64,000 bases of DNA from Methylocapsa acidiphila B2 (GTDB taxonomy: Bacteria > Pseudomonadota > Alphaproteobacteria > Rhizobiales > Beijerinckiaceae). The notes below the pieces were generated by a model. The model was given only the letters and a program-made list of their open reading frames with translations, was not told where the DNA came from and searched no databases. Positions 16,705 through 24,301 of the stretch are shown piece by piece; position 1 is the stretch's first letter, and each line of letters starts with the position of its first letter. The DNA lies in the NCBI RefSeq assembly GCF_000427445.1, contig NZ_KE386496.1, positions 558,001 to 622,000 of the forward strand, written 5' to 3'. The position numbers and the translations under genes are program-made.

Positions 16705-16962
16705 TCAGCGCAGCGCGCGCTCGGAACCCTCTTCGCCCTCAACCGGTAGGCCGCGCCGTCGGAGCTCGGCCCGAAGCATAATCAGCGATACTTGCGCGCG
16801 GTCTCGTATGCGCCGGGCCTCATCCGTGCACCGACGCTTGATCGCCGGGCTTTTGGTCGCTTTGGCGAGCGCGGCGAGGGCGGCCAAGGCCGCTTTGATT
16901 TCGGCCGCATTGGTCGCCGTGTTGAGTGCTTTGATTGCGGAAAACATCGCAGCCTCATCCAT
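16705..16962 (-). CDS. Small helical protein of the element
   Basis: An 85-residue Ala-rich helical protein (MDEAAMFSAIKALNTATNAAEIKAALAALAALAKAT...), hydrophilic at its Arg-rich C-terminal half. The ATG at 16962 has a GAGG Shine-Dalgarno. No family recognised. It lies between the excisionase-like gene and the ejection operon, all leftward. Confidence 0.45.
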   Translation of the reverse strand: MDEAAMFSAIKALNTATNAAEIKAALAALAALAKATKSPAIKRRCTDEARRIRDRAQVSLIMLRAELRRRGLPVEGEEGSERALR

Positions 16963-17064
16963 GCGCAAACCTCAACTCTCGGGGAGCTTGGTAGGTTGGA
17001 CCGATTATGCCACGCGGGCAAGTTCAAAATATCGACGATTAGGCGGCATTGAGGAGCGCCTCCA

Positions 17065-17352
17065 CTAGCCCCGTGAGCGAGAGTGATTGTGCTGCATCCA
17101 AACCAGTCTCGCGCGTCGAGATGCCTTCTCTTCCCTAGCCCTTTGTTGTGCCGCCGGGTCTGTCTCCTCCCGCGTTTGGCGCTTTCGCTTCTCTAAGAGT
17201 GCGAGAAGATCCGCCTCGTCAATGAGCACGGGGCGGCCGGGGATGTAGGGCAGCTGGCCCGAATTGCGCAGCCGCTTCACAGTTGACGTCGAGCAGCAAA
17301 GCCGCTCTGCGACTTCGCTCTCAAGCAAAAGTGTAATCTGCTTCGACGTCAT
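17065..17352 (-). CDS. Excisionase/MerR-type HTH DNA-binding protein
   Basis: A 95-residue protein whose N-terminal half is a winged helix of the excisionase/MerR class: SEVAERLCCSTSTVKRLRNSGQLPYIPGRPVLIDEADLLALL, the standard helix-turn-helix plus wing that reads one DNA half site. The C-terminal part is basic and charged. Such proteins act as recombination directionality factors or as repressors in integrative elements. ATG at 17352. The neighbour upstream ends 15 bp away, suggesting one leftward transcript. Confidence 0.75.
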   Translation of the reverse strand: MTSKQITLLLESEVAERLCCSTSTVKRLRNSGQLPYIPGRPVLIDEADLLALLEKRKRQTREETDPAAQQRAREEKASRRARLVWMQHNHSRSRG

Positions 17353-17367
17353 CGGGGTCGGTAAACT

Positions 17368-17766
17368 TTATCGCGGCGTTTCGCTCTTCGCCTTTCCCCT
17401 CCCGATCGAGACCCGCGCCGAGCGACGCTTCCCTTGAGCGCCGATAGGGCCGCGCCGGATACCTCGAACCGATAGCCTCGACATGGTGCGACGGGCTCTC
17501 CGCTCTTCGGCAAAGGCCGCCGCGAACGCCTTTTCGATTGGCGCGCCGGAGCCGCTCCACGATAATTCGGTCTGCGGATCGGTCATGATGACGCGCCACG
17601 CTCTACCTTTCGCGCGGTAAGCGTCGACTTCAAGGCCGCGAGTCGCTATGTCCTCAAACATAGCTAAGAGCGTCGAGTTGTCTTTCGGCGCAGGGGCGTT
17701 TGTTGTGATAGTTATTATGGAGACTCTCTTGTGGGGAAATTGAGTTGACGACCAATAGGTGCGCAC
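17368..17766 (-). CDS. Hypothetical protein of the element
   Basis: Up to 132 residues. The outermost start is GTG at 17766 and an internal ATG lies at 17661, so the true start is unclear. The core (FEDIATRGLEVDAYRAKGRAWRVIMTDPQTELSWSG) looks like a small folded alpha/beta domain, and the tail is Arg/Lys-rich. An overlapping leftward frame at 17321-17599 is less protein-like. Function unknown; it shares the transcript of the HTH protein. Confidence 0.4.
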   Translation of the reverse strand: MRTYWSSTQFPHKRVSIITITTNAPAPKDNSTLLAMFEDIATRGLEVDAYRAKGRAWRVIMTDPQTELSWSGSGAPIEKAFAAAFAEERRARRTMSRLSVRGIRRGPIGAQGKRRSARVSIGRGKAKSETPR

Positions 17767-18128
17767 ACCACGAGTTTACCGTCAAGAATTTTGTGTATAA
17801 GTCATTGATTTTATGTATGTATTAAGGACGTCTGTAATACAGACAAAAGAAAGCTCGCATCTATAGCCTTGAAACTGAGCGGCTTATTTGCATCGCTATC
17901 CGTTCAGAACTGTAGGGCGTTGTAGGATTGCCGCGCGCCGTCACCTCGCAGGCGAGCGCGCCGAGCGCCATTGTGTGGGCCGGCGCAAGCCGATCAAAAG
18001 AGCTTGGCCTCGTGACAGCCCGAGCAAGGCCTGATATTGCCTATCACACACATTGTTGTTGACTTTTGATAGGCTAGCTATCACATTGTCTTTACTTCTA
18101 GTGATAGGGTTTAGCGGGGGTTACGGCG
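17767..18128. promoter_or_regulatory. Divergent control region with two sets of dyads
   Basis: An AT-rich gap between leftward and rightward genes. GTCTGTAATACAGAC (17830-17844) is a perfect 7+1+7 palindrome. Closer to the recombinase gene, CTATCA and TGATAG half-sites alternate at 18041, 18067, 18078 and 18102, forming inverted pairs in the 90 bp before its ATG. The latter could be the res/operator site of the serine recombinase. Confidence 0.55.
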
Positions 18129-18680
18129 ATGATAATCGGGTATGCGCGGACAAGCACAGTTGAGCAGAAAGCCGGTTTCGAGGCGCAAGAGCGCGATCTA
18201 AAGGCCGCCGGCGTCGAGCGGGTTTTCATGGAGCAAACGTCATCCGTCGGCCCGCGTAAGGAGCTCGAAGCCGCGATTGATTTCGCCCGCGAAGGCGACG
18301 TTTTTGTCGTGACCAAGCTCGACCGGCTTGCTCGTTCGCTAGCGCACGTGCTCCAGATAGACGCGCGACTTGAGGCGAAGGGCGTGACGCTTAGGATTAT
18401 GGCGCTTGGGATCGACACGGCGACGCCAACGGGTCGGTTGATGCTCGGCATGCTCGGGTCCGTGGCTCAATTCGAACGTGAAATAATGCTCGAGCGGCAA
18501 AGAGAGGGCATCGCGAAGGCCAAAGGCGAGGGAAAATACAAGGGCCGGGCGCCAACGGCCCGCGCGAAGGCGGACGAAATCGTCGCGCTGGCGGCGCAAG
18601 GCAAGACGCGAGAGGCCATCGCCAAGGAATTGGGCGTTGGCGTCGCGTCGGTCTACCGCGCCTTGAAGGCCGCGGCATAA
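18129..18680 (+). CDS. Serine recombinase (resolvase/invertase family)
   Basis: A 183-residue small serine recombinase. The catalytic serine lies in IIGYARTSTVEQ (Ser9), followed by the conserved KLDRLARSL, and GRLMLGMLGSVAQFEREIMLERQREG for the long E helix. A C-terminal Hin-type HTH (TREAIAKELGVGVASVYRALK) completes it. Length matches Tn3 resolvase and DNA invertases. The CTATCA/TGATAG repeats just upstream are a likely binding site. It is one of only two recombinases in the element and the only clearly rightward gene of its middle part; its role could be dimer resolution or inversion. Confidence 0.9.
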   Translation: MIIGYARTSTVEQKAGFEAQERDLKAAGVERVFMEQTSSVGPRKELEAAIDFAREGDVFVVTKLDRLARSLAHVLQIDARLEAKGVTLRIMALGIDTATPTGRLMLGMLGSVAQFEREIMLERQREGIAKAKGEGKYKGRAPTARAKADEIVALAAQGKTREAIAKELGVGVASVYRALKAAA

Positions 18681-18685
18681 AAGGG

Positions 18686-19042
18686 TCAGTCGAAGCAAGG
18701 GGGCAAGCCGGCGGCTGATGCGCCTGCCTCGCCTCGCGCAAGATCGCGCTCCGCCTGTTTCAGGACGCGCTCGGCCTTTTTTACCGCACGGTCCAGTTCG
18801 CTAGGCGTCATCTGGGAAAACGGCTTGGCGTCATCAAGCTCGTTCGCTTTGTCGAAAATCCCGCTCGCGCGCAAGATCGCGACGCCAGCTGTCGCCCGTG
18901 CTGGCGCAGGCGCCTTCGTGTCCTTCGCGACGGCTAGGAGCGCCGTGTAGGCGGCTCTCGCGCCGTCGCGCCGGATTTCCCGCCGCAGATCATCAAAATC
19001 GGTCGACGTCTGCGGTTCGTTGGCTTGCTTCTTCGTGGTCAT
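18686..19042 (-). CDS. Small phage-type helical protein
   Basis: A 118-residue protein. The core ARAAYTALLAVAKDTKAPAPARATAGVAILRASGIF followed by MTPSELDRAVKKAERVLKQAERDL is a pattern I associate with small phage proteins near terminase genes in Rhizobiales prophages, possibly small-terminase-like, but this is weak. The start at 19042 is set by an AGAAGGGG Shine-Dalgarno and by the ATGA overlap with the upstream HGG gene. Confidence 0.55.
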   Translation of the reverse strand: MTTKKQANEPQTSTDFDDLRREIRRDGARAAYTALLAVAKDTKAPAPARATAGVAILRASGIFDKANELDDAKPFSQMTPSELDRAVKKAERVLKQAERDLARGEAGASAAGLPPCFD

Positions 19043-19671
19043 GCAAACACCCCTTCTCGATAAGTTCGCCAATCAATCGAGCCGGCCGGAGCCTGCGGCG
19101 GGCGTGGAGCGGCCTTCGCCGCTTTCGGTGGCCTGCCACGCCGCTTTTTGAGCGGCGGACGCTCAGCGGCCGGGGCTGGCCGGTTTTCGGCCGCCGCGAT
19201 GAGCTCCTGAAGCCACGCGGCGTTCTTGCGCGCCTGCTTTTGGCGCTCGCGGCCTGACTTCGGCCCAGGCAGTCGGTTTCGCATTGCGGCGCTCCGCCGC
19301 TCGAAAAGCTCGCGCTCGGCCGGCGTCATCGCGGCGACCTTTTCGGCGCGCGCCTTCGCCGCCTTCGCCCGTCGGGCTTCGACAAGCTTCACTTTGCGCG
19401 CGACGGCGGCCTCTCTCTTCGACCCTGGCGCTGGTGGTTGTAGCCGGTGCCAGTCCTTGCCTTTCGGGACGCGGCCCCCGTGGAACCGACACCGGCCATT
19501 CGGCAAAGCCCGTTGCTCGCACGGCTCGCCGTCGCGCTTCCGGCGCGCGCCGCACTTCGGCCCCGCCCAGCTCGCTTTGTTCATCGCGGCGAATTGGGCG
19601 CGGCATGCCGCCCTGAACTCCGGCGAAGCGCTGTGGAGACGAAAGGCCATCGGTACGGATCGGGTTTTCAC
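19039..19671 (-). CDS. HGG-motif zinc protein of phage type
   Basis: About 210 residues. Near the N-terminus it has CGARRKRDGEPCEQRALPNG followed by RCRFHGGRVPKG, the Cys-Cys-Cys-HGG knuckle common in small proteins of alphaproteobacterial prophages and seen next to packaging genes. The remainder is Lys/Arg/Ala-rich and probably DNA-binding, ending in a PPLKKRRGRPPKA AT-hook-like stretch. The GTG at 19671 is preferred because AGGAAAGG lies at a good distance; ATG at 19650 is possible. It is translationally coupled to the next gene. Confidence 0.6.
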   Translation of the reverse strand: MKTRSVPMAFRLHSASPEFRAACRAQFAAMNKASWAGPKCGARRKRDGEPCEQRALPNGRCRFHGGRVPKGKDWHRLQPPAPGSKREAAVARKVKLVEARRAKAAKARAEKVAAMTPAERELFERRSAAMRNRLPGPKSGRERQKQARKNAAWLQELIAAAENRPAPAAERPPLKKRRGRPPKAAKAAPRPPQAPAGSIDWRTYREGVFA

Positions 19672-20025
19672 GCCGGCGCGCCTTTCCTGCTCATGGGCCA
19701 AGATCTTCCACAACGAAACGTAACATTATAACGTTCTACTTTCCAGCGATCGAAACCCGTCTTTGAGATCGGGTTTCGCATCCGCATCCGATCCGCCGTC
19801 GCGCCCGCTTCTCATTTTCTTTGGACAACTTCGGACCGTCGCTGGCCCGCTCGCTCGGTCGATCCGCCGGCCGCACCGCTCGGACATCTTGTCTTCGCGC
19901 TTTTCTTTGGATGTGTGGGGTTCGCTCGCATCCTAATTTCCAATTAATCAGAAAGGCCGCAGATCAAATCGACGCTTGGCCTTAGTTTCCTGTGTCAGCT
20001 CTGCACGCTGGCTCTGCCTGCTGGC

Positions 20026-20247
20026 TTGGCGTGCTTGCCCCTTCTAAGAAAGGGGCAAGCACACGCCAGGAGAAGCGGGGGCTTTTTTTGGCGTGTAATC
20101 TTGGCGTGTAATTGATTTCGTCCAACACATTGATAAATAGCGATATTTTTGCTATTTGGCATGTTTGGCGTATTCTGGCGTGTTAGCTCTTGGCGCGTGA
20201 AAATCACACGCCAAAAGCACACGCCAAGAGGCCCCTTTTTGGCGTGT
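20026..20247. repeat. Iteron-like array of TTGGCGTGT in both orientations
   Basis: About eleven copies of TTGGCGTGT or close variants in 220 bp. Forward copies lie at 20026, 20088, 20101, 20156 (GGCATGT), 20165 (GGCGTAT), 20175, 20190 (GGCGCGT) and 20239. Reverse copies (ACACGCC) lie at 20061, 20206 and 20219. A perfect 11-bp hairpin (20033-20043 with 20050-20060) and an AT-rich patch (20130-20157) lie inside. The array ends 7 bp from the stop of the primase-helicase gene. This is the layout of a replication origin; function is inferred. The rest of the 19672-20253 gap holds no gene. Confidence 0.65.
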
Positions 20248-20253
20248 GGTTTT

Positions 20254-22719
20254 TCAATGAAAAACATCCGGGTTTTCGCCGTTGAGAAAGACATCTTGTC
20301 CGTTAACAGGTTTCAAAGACTGCGAGCCATCCCTGGTCAGAACATACAATTTGCCGCGCTTTCTGATTAGTTTGTCGCGCTCCAGCGCTTTCAGGCGCCA
20401 CTCCAATTTCGCCTTCGTGACGCTGAGCGCTGCACTTCTTCGCCTCAGGGACGCTTCGGGGTTGTCGCGCAAGGTGATGAGGATGCGCCGGTCAAGGCCA
20501 GCGTCGCTAGCCTCGCGAGCTTCGACGGCAGCCTCCGTCGAGGGCCGTAGAACCGGGGCCTGGATCAACCGGCCATCTTTGTCGCAAACCGCGGGGCAGG
20601 TTTCGAGAGCCAGTTGAAACTCGATTGGCTGAAAGTTTTCGCCGCGAATTTTCCCAAACCATCCAAGCCGACAGCCTCCTGGCTCGTCGCGCGTCGGGCA
20701 TCCGGTCCCCCACAACGTCATGTTCCCGTCAACTTCGTTCACGACCGATCCGGCTCCGAGCGGGACAAGGTTGTCCTCGCCCGCGTTCTTCGTCGGGTGT
20801 GCAGCGATCACGACTGCCGGCTTGCCGGGGAGCAGACCGAACGGCCGCCAGCGGCGAATAAATTGAAGGCCTTGAGTTGGACTATTGACGTCGTCGCCCG
20901 TAAACGCGGCCATGAGCGTATCGACGATGACGAGCAAGAACGGTCCAACTCCACACTCTGAAAGGCGTTGCACGTCGGCCAATATCGCCTCGGGGGGCTT
21001 TTTCGCGTCGAGCACGTAGAGCCGCCGGTCGAGCGCGGACGCGTCCGCGCCGTAAGCGTGAGCGGCGATCATGAGCTTCATACGGAAGTCTTCGGGGTTC
21101 TCGAACGTGCAATAGAGCACGCGGCCTTTTTCGACCTCAAGACCGAGAATGTCTTTTCGTCCGGTTGCGACGGCGAGCGCCAGAGCGGACAGAAACGCGG
21201 TTTTGCCGGCCCCGGTTTTTCCGGTCAGCGTGTATAGATACGCCGTCATGAAAAGTGGCTGGACGACGTAATTCAGCGGCGTGTACTCGGCCGTGAACTC
21301 GGAGAACGATTTAGGGCGCGCGCCGGCCTTCGCCACTGTATCCCGGCTTGGCGCATCGTCCTCAATAACGTTGAGGAAGACCTCAGGCGCGGTGCTTGAC
21401 CTCTCGGCCCATTCGGCCGCCTGTGTAACGTATGCAGGGTCGGCGCTCGCCATCGCATGGGTGAATTTCCCGCCGCTGTGCTTGATCGCTAGCCGGTAAA
21501 TGTACAGCGCGCCGAGCCGGCTATCCGTGAAGCTGTCCCATGTCGTCTCGTCGTGATGGGCGTCGCGCTTCGCCCAGCGCGCCGCCCATTCGCTGAACGC
21601 CTCGAACCCGCGAGCATTGTCCTCATACGCGCCGAAGCAAGCGCGCGCGACCTCGACATACGCCTTGCGGTCCTCGAACGCGCCGTCATTTGGGAGCGCC
21701 TTCATGGCAAGGTCCAAAATATCGGGATCGCCGCGCAAGTCCGCTTGGGTTTGAACGAACCTCTTGACCTCGGCTGTTGGGACTGGCGTGAAATCAACGT
21801 TGAGCGGCCGGCCCTTGACGTGGCGCGTCTCGAAAGGCGCTCCCTCGTCATGCCTGCCTTCATAGAACAGCCGGTTCAGGTCAGCGCCGCTCTCGTCAAT
21901 CTTGAAGCCGAGCTCAGCAGCCGTCGCGAAATAGCCCCGCCTCCAAGTGAGGCGCGCGGCCGTAGGGTTTTCGAACGCGCTGGCGATCCACGGCTTTTCG
22001 AGTGGAATAACGACGCGGAACCGCGGCTTTTCGCTCCTATGCGAATGGGTCGTATAGATGACAGCCTCTAGGCCTCGCGCCTTGAGACTGGCCTCCGCGG
22101 CGGTTATGGACATGCCGCCGTCGTCCAGATCGAACACACAGGCGCTGATGCTCTGCACAGCGCTGCCTGAGCGCCTGCGCTCCTGTCGCATCGCGCCGTC
22201 TTTGCCGCGAACGTCGCTCAAACCGAGCGACGTCGGGATAAAGCAGCTGCCATGCTTTGGACCCGCCACGTGCTTCAACAGCCGCTCTCGGACCTCAGGC
22301 CAAGGCATCTTGACGGCCTCGGGCCACGTCGGCTGCGTCTTGCCAGTGGCGTAGGTCTCGCCGAACGTGATTTGAACCTCGACGTCGGCGCCCGGACTTT
22401 CGGCCGGCAAGGCCGCCGGAGTGGGAGTGTCCAACGTCACGAGCTCAGCGGCTGGCTCGGGCGGCGTCTCAGCCTTGGTCGCGGCGGGCGGCGATGGCGG
22501 CAACAACCCGACATCAATGCAAAACCTGATTGCCGCGTTGGCGCGCGATGGCTTGCCGCTCGTCGCGTCGATCATCTCGGCTTCAGTCGCGCCGAGAGCG
22601 GCGAATAAATCGGCCTCCGGGCGAGTGTCTTGGAGCGCGAGTTCGGCAAACGCCAGGATATCTTTAAGAGGAAGAGCCTTGCAACATTCTGCGTTTTCGG
22701 GTAGATGATTTAGTGTCAT
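20254..22719 (-). CDS. Primase-helicase (AEP-like, PriCT-2, AAA ATPase)
   Basis: An 821-residue replication protein. Residues about 180-310 resemble an archaeo-eukaryotic-type primase module (ACVFDLDDGG, then YTTHSHRSEKPRFRVVIPLEKP). A PriCT-2-like helical domain follows (DLAMKALPNDGAFEDRKAYVEVA to AHHDETTWDSF), then a RepA/RecA-fold ATPase with Walker A TGKTGAGKTAF and Walker B LLVIVDTL. A short C-terminal winged helix is likely (KLEWRLKALERDKLIRKRGKLYVL). This is the standard replicase of phages, satellites and plasmids. I favour ATG 22719 over 22779 because a 13-bp hairpin (22742-22772) would otherwise fall in the coding region. The iteron array abuts its 3' end. Confidence 0.8.
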   Translation of the reverse strand: MTLNHLPENAECCKALPLKDILAFAELALQDTRPEADLFAALGATEAEMIDATSGKPSRANAAIRFCIDVGLLPPSPPAATKAETPPEPAAELVTLDTPTPAALPAESPGADVEVQITFGETYATGKTQPTWPEAVKMPWPEVRERLLKHVAGPKHGSCFIPTSLGLSDVRGKDGAMRQERRRSGSAVQSISACVFDLDDGGMSITAAEASLKARGLEAVIYTTHSHRSEKPRFRVVIPLEKPWIASAFENPTAARLTWRRGYFATAAELGFKIDESGADLNRLFYEGRHDEGAPFETRHVKGRPLNVDFTPVPTAEVKRFVQTQADLRGDPDILDLAMKALPNDGAFEDRKAYVEVARACFGAYEDNARGFEAFSEWAARWAKRDAHHDETTWDSFTDSRLGALYIYRLAIKHSGGKFTHAMASADPAYVTQAAEWAERSSTAPEVFLNVIEDDAPSRDTVAKAGARPKSFSEFTAEYTPLNYVVQPLFMTAYLYTLTGKTGAGKTAFLSALALAVATGRKDILGLEVEKGRVLYCTFENPEDFRMKLMIAAHAYGADASALDRRLYVLDAKKPPEAILADVQRLSECGVGPFLLVIVDTLMAAFTGDDVNSPTQGLQFIRRWRPFGLLPGKPAVVIAAHPTKNAGEDNLVPLGAGSVVNEVDGNMTLWGTGCPTRDEPGGCRLGWFGKIRGENFQPIEFQLALETCPAVCDKDGRLIQAPVLRPSTEAAVEAREASDAGLDRRILITLRDNPEASLRRRSAALSVTKAKLEWRLKALERDKLIRKRGKLYVLTRDGSQSLKPVNGQDVFLNGENPDVFH

Positions 22720-22741
22720 CTGTTGAAACTTTCTGGAATAC

Positions 22742-22772
22742 CGGGCTTCGCTAATCCCCTTAGCGGAGCCCG
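22742..22772. promoter_or_regulatory. 13-bp stem-loop in leader of primase-helicase
   Basis: CGGGCTTCGCTAA (22742-22754) pairs with TTAGCGGAGCCCG (22760-22772) with one G-T wobble and a 5-nt loop. It lies 23 bp upstream of the preferred primase start and could act as an attenuator or protect the message. No clear U-tract on the leftward strand. Confidence 0.5.
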
Positions 22773-22956
22773 TTTTCATTTGCGGCTGCTTGAGTCCTTG
22801 GCTTCGCGAATGCCGGCGGCGCGAGTGTCGTCAGTGATTGGCTGCACCGTTGGCGCGGGGCGGCAGCGGCGGAGGCGTCGGTTTGATCGGCGGCGTTGGT
22901 TCTACGGACATGGAAATATTGCCTGTTTTGATCGCTGATAGAATTTGTGCGCTCGA

Positions 22957-23520
22957 TTATTCAGGGGACTTATCGCTCGTGTGGTCTGAGTTTCGCGTGG
23001 ACGACGCTGCCGCAGGAGCCGCAACTTGGGAAGCAGCGACGCGCGCGAGGCTCTCAGTAGAGATCCAGCCGCGCCCATTGTCCTGCATGACATGTTCGAG
23101 GTCGCCCGAAATGACGCGCTCTTTGACGAATTCGATAGGCTGACCGAGCGACTCCGCGGCGGCGCCGACGGTAGTAAATCCCAAGCTCTCGTAAAGAGCG
23201 CAGGTCGCCATGTCGCGGTTGATCTTTTCATCAAGCAGCGGCGCGAGCGCGCGTCTCAGCGCCGCAACGTCGCTTGCCCGCACGGCGTTGAAAACACGCT
23301 TGGCGAACTTGTCGCGGCAATTGTCTGGGAGCGCAGCCGAGCAGTCAAAGGGCACTCGCATTCGGCCGCCGGGGATCTTCTTCACGGCCGAATAAATGAT
23401 CCAGCCTTTCGTCGATTGTACGGGCCACTCGCCAACGCGCGCGCGCCGGATGCGATACTTACAGCCGGGGTTGGCGGCGAACCAAGCGCGGTCGTCAGCG
23501 TAAAAACTTGGCGTCGTCAT
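22957..23520 (-). CDS. Phage-type hypothetical protein
   Basis: A 187-residue protein. The first half (FYADDRAWFAANPGCKYRIRRARVGEWPV) recalls small proteins encoded before replication genes in Rhizobiales prophages. The second half contains FTTVGAAAESLGQPIEFVKERVISGDL, which could fold as a helix-turn-helix. No named family recognised. ATG at 23520; it is upstream of the primase on the same strand, 237 bp away. Confidence 0.55.
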   Translation of the reverse strand: MTTPSFYADDRAWFAANPGCKYRIRRARVGEWPVQSTKGWIIYSAVKKIPGGRMRVPFDCSAALPDNCRDKFAKRVFNAVRASDVAALRRALAPLLDEKINRDMATCALYESLGFTTVGAAAESLGQPIEFVKERVISGDLEHVMQDNGRGWISTESLARVAASQVAAPAAASSTRNSDHTSDKSPE

Positions 23521-23628
23521 AATTGCGCATCTCCGCTTTTTGGGTGCTGCGCTGTGAAGGCCGTCTCGGCTTCGATTTGCTTGATAGGCCCAGCACAGGC
23601 AAAGACGGTAATCGGGCCGCCCTTTCGC

Positions 23629-23781
23629 CTATCGTCGGCGGCGGGGGGAGAGCGCGAAGGATCGGAGAGTGGCGGCTCCACCAACGCGTCGAGAGGCAAC
23701 TAGCGCGGGCGACATCCGCAGGCAGGCGACAACATCAGCCCAAAGTCGCTGGCGCCAGGGCTCGACAATCTTGGTCATCAT
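23629..23781 (-). CDS. Small coupled ORF (doubtful)
   Basis: A 50-residue basic ORF (MMTKIVEPWRQRLWADVVACLRMS...). Its ATG overlaps the stop of the upstream HTH gene as ATGA, the only support. A competing leftward frame at 23517-23699 starts with TTG and overlaps the next gene's ATG in the same way. At most one is likely translated. Confidence 0.25.
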   Translation of the reverse strand: MMTKIVEPWRQRLWADVVACLRMSPALVASRRVGGAATLRSFALSPRRRR

Positions 23782-24119
23782 GAGGCACCGCCGGTTAGCC
23801 AGTTCGCCCGCGCGATTTCGGAGCGTTTCTGCCGCGCGGCCTTGCCGCGCTCTGACGCTGTCCACGGCTCGGCGCTCTCTATGAGCTTGACGAGGCTGGA
23901 TGTCTCGACGAGGACCCGGCCAGCAAGCCGTTTTAGGACTAGGTTGCCGCGGGCCGCCTCACGACGGATTGACGTTTGCGAAAGGCCGCTCACTTGGCTG
24001 GCGAGCGCGAGCTGCGTTAGGGGGCGGTCCCTCCACGGCAGTTCATCTTTTTTGCGAGCATGGCCGGTCCCGGCTCGCGGCGTGACAGCCACTTGCGGGT
24101 CTTTCTTTTTGGTTTGCAT
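23778..24119 (-). CDS. HTH DNA-binding protein (AlpA/excisionase-like)
   Basis: A 113-residue protein. The centre (LTQLALASQVSGLSQTSIRREAARGNLVLKRLAGRVLVETSSLVKLIE) is a helix-turn-helix followed by a wing, as in AlpA and excisionase proteins. The basic N-terminus (MQTKKKDPQVAV) and C-terminus may add DNA contacts. A GAGGA Shine-Dalgarno precedes the ATG. It is the first gene after the integrase in the same direction, a usual place for an excisionase. Between the two lies a 182-bp gap with short ACAGAC and GCGCCCAAC repeats. Confidence 0.7.
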   Translation of the reverse strand: MQTKKKDPQVAVTPRAGTGHARKKDELPWRDRPLTQLALASQVSGLSQTSIRREAARGNLVLKRLAGRVLVETSSLVKLIESAEPWTASERGKAARQKRSEIARANWLTGGAS

Positions 24120-24301
24120 GGTGTCCTCGTCTCAAACAGACTAAGGTGCCAAGCATACACAGACATACACGACAGACAAACGAGCGAGTGCGCCCAACAG
24201 CGCCCAACTAACGCAGTTAAGTGTTTGGCGAGACTTAGCTACGGAATGTTGAACACAAGCAGTCACAGTGAAAATAAATGTTGGAAGGGTTGTTTTGGTC
24301 G

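Noticed and set aside
16332-16742. 136-residue leftward ORF
   Set aside because: Overlaps the dyad, the stem-loop and real starts; Arg/Pro-rich without domain.
20026-20247. TTGGCGTGT array as a CRISPR
   Set aside because: The repeat unit is 9 bp, occurs in both orientations and has irregular spacing; no spacers of equal length.
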